64,000 nt of DNA from contig WPIO01000077.1 of NCBI GenBank assembly GCA_009760855.2, positions 530,001 through 594,000 of the forward strand, read 5' to 3'. Source of the stretch: Cristatella mucedo. Its lineage: Eukaryota > Bryozoa > Phylactolaemata > Cristatellidae. A program made the translations under genes and the position numbers. The notes under the pieces are model-generated. The model saw nothing but the letters and a program-made list of their open reading frames with translations. It was not told the origin of the DNA and ran no database searches. The first letter of the stretch is position 1. Every line of letters starts with the position of its first letter. Below are positions 56,272 to 64,000 of this stretch, piece after piece.

Positions 56272-56277
56272 TTTATT
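56272..56277 (-). terminator. Poly(A) signal AATAAA of DYNC2LI1
   Basis: AATAAA on the minus strand about 260 bp downstream of the DYNC2LI1 stop codon, giving a plausible short 3' UTR. Confidence 0.7.
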
Positions 56278-56535
56278 TAACAAAATGAAAGAGCCGCGAG
56301 TATGCCAACTGCTGTGCCGCAGGCGATTTCTGAGAACTCTGCCGTGAGCTGCAGCATGCAAGCAAGGCAGTCAGGTGGCCGATGGCGGCTTCCACTAAGA
56401 TGGAAAGGGGTCTCTGCGTAGGCGAGTGCTTGCAGCTCAGTGTAAGAACTGGGAGAGATCAAGTTGCTGTTGGGCTGGGCCAACAGTTTGGGCTCGGACG
56501 TTTGGACTTGCAAACAAGTGCAATAGCTCAAGAGG

Positions 56536-62837
<6,302 letters not shown>

Positions 62838-64000
62838 CTGCAAATATTGGAAACGTTGGTTTGCAAAATCTATGCAAATGCCAGCAACCAAATCGTTTTG
62901 CCGGCCAGCTAGTTCAAACGGAGAAGCACAGCTCCGTAGGCAGAACATGCACTCAGTCTCAATTTGCACACTCCCCCCCCCCAGCGAGGCAGTCTGCAAA
63001 TCAATTCAGCCGCATTCAGGCAGGCTGCGCCGTAGAGGCACCAGCGAGAAAGCAGCCCACAGTTATCGTGGCTCGGGTTTTAGTTACGACGTTAATGCCA
63101 CAAAATGCCACACCCACTTTTTAAAAACAGGGGCAATGGAGCGACTGTTCAATGAAAAGTTCATTGCCAATCCGATTAATTGCACAAGTTATGCACGGTG
63201 AGCAAAACTGTTGCTGTGCCACAGACGCGGACGACGCTCTAAGAATGAGAGTACCTGACTAGATAGGAGCTAGTCGAAAGTAAGCAAACAGCTCATTTCG
63301 TCTAGCCACGGTAGTTCCACGTGATGGTCGACCGCTCGTCACTGTCACAATTGATAGGCGGCTCTGGGTCGTCTGCCTCGTCCGGAAGCCTGGGCTCAAG
63401 TCTTAAAGGCACCACATGGTTCTTCCTGCATTCCTTCTTTCCTGTCATGTGCGCAGGTTCAGCAAGGATTAAGACAACGTCACCCCTCTGGCAAATCCTT
63501 TCTTCCTCACGTCAGCCTCAGTCTCACCTGATATTAGTCCGAACGGCTCGGAGAGTGTACTCGGCCAGTAAATGCACAGCCACACGAGCACATGAACCTA
63601 TCTATACCTCGAGAAGAGTCAACATTCCATGCTCCTGCCACGGCAGCAGTCTGTACAAGTCACAGCACCACACTAGCAGCCAGTGTCGGCTGGCTAGTCA
63701 TACGGAACTGGTTTCGACACATGCACGGTGCTGCATTGCACTTGTTAAATCGTTCGTCCTTCGGTGAATGCCATCCCAGAAACCTGCCAGCGCATCACTA
63801 AAGTGAGGGGGAGAGAAGGGGCGACATCGGTCATTAAATATAGCCGTCGGTGCGACCGCAACCGTGGGCCGGTCGCGTGGCCACACAAAGCCTCGATCGG
63901 ACAAGCCCCCTGCGGAGGGTGGCAGGTAGACAGCTTGGGAGGTTTTGCTAGGCTTGTCAGACGACCAGCTGCCAGCAGGAAAACCCACCACTCACAAGCA
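62838..64000. other. No confident gene; upstream DYNC2LI1 intron plus weak coding candidates
   Basis: If DYNC2LI1 continues to the right, this is intron or carries an exon I could not identify. The minus strand at 63526-63605 is open and ends in a good donor (ATCAG|GTGAGAC), reading HLLAEYTLRAVRTNI. The minus strand at 63310-63430 reads LEPRLPDEADDPEPPINCDS to a TAG. Neither matches a known DYNC2LI1 segment. Confidence 0.35.

Overview
This window is eukaryotic nuclear DNA from a ciliated animal, probably an aquatic invertebrate; I cannot name the species. Evidence: spliced exons of the intraflagellar-transport dynein gene DYNC2LI1, a poly(A) signal, many CR1/L2-like LINE fragments, two tRNA-derived SINE families, long GA/GT/AT microsatellites, and a degraded Polinton/adintovirus-class element.

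Layout. 1-13.8 kb is GC-rich, microsatellite-rich flank with a 33-bp minisatellite, LINE and SINE copies and, at its right end, a degenerate ~180-bp tandem array. 13.85-27.93 kb is sharply AT-rich and holds the first viral segment (L). It carries protein-primed-type DNA polymerase B, an antisense phage-type HNH-AP2 endonuclease, a PLA2-domain protein, an adenain-like protease, a packaging ATPase, two penton-like jelly-roll genes, a major capsid gene, a YqaJ-like nuclease and the start of a fibre gene. 27.93-29.05 kb is a LINE 3' end joined to the C-terminus of an RLE-type (R2/NeSL-like) LINE. 29.05-33.45 kb is a second, inverted and partial viral segment (R). It repeats capsid C-terminus, nuclease and fibre, and adds the DDE integrase, a Cys-rich protein and a two-TM protein; a 112-bp hairpin sits at its left edge. 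33.46-34.62 kb is the reverse transcriptase part of an RLE-type LINE in the same orientation as the 28.5-29.05 kb piece, so segment R appears to split one host retroelement.

34.7-55 kb is repeat-dominated: LINE tails, SINE copies, several minisatellites and a ~2.2-2.7-kb direct tandem repeat (three copies between 43 and 51 kb, with earlier partial blocks). 56.2-62.8 kb contains the last six exons of DYNC2LI1 on the minus strand; LINEs and SINEs sit in its introns. The final 1.2 kb holds only weak coding candidates.

Together the viral genes form a nearly complete self-synthesising element: replication (PolB, nuclease), integration (integrase), virion morphogenesis (capsid, penton, protease, ATPase) and probably entry (PLA2, fibre). 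Every one is broken by stops or frameshifts, or has lost key residues, so this is a fossil. The only clearly functional gene I can support is DYNC2LI1.
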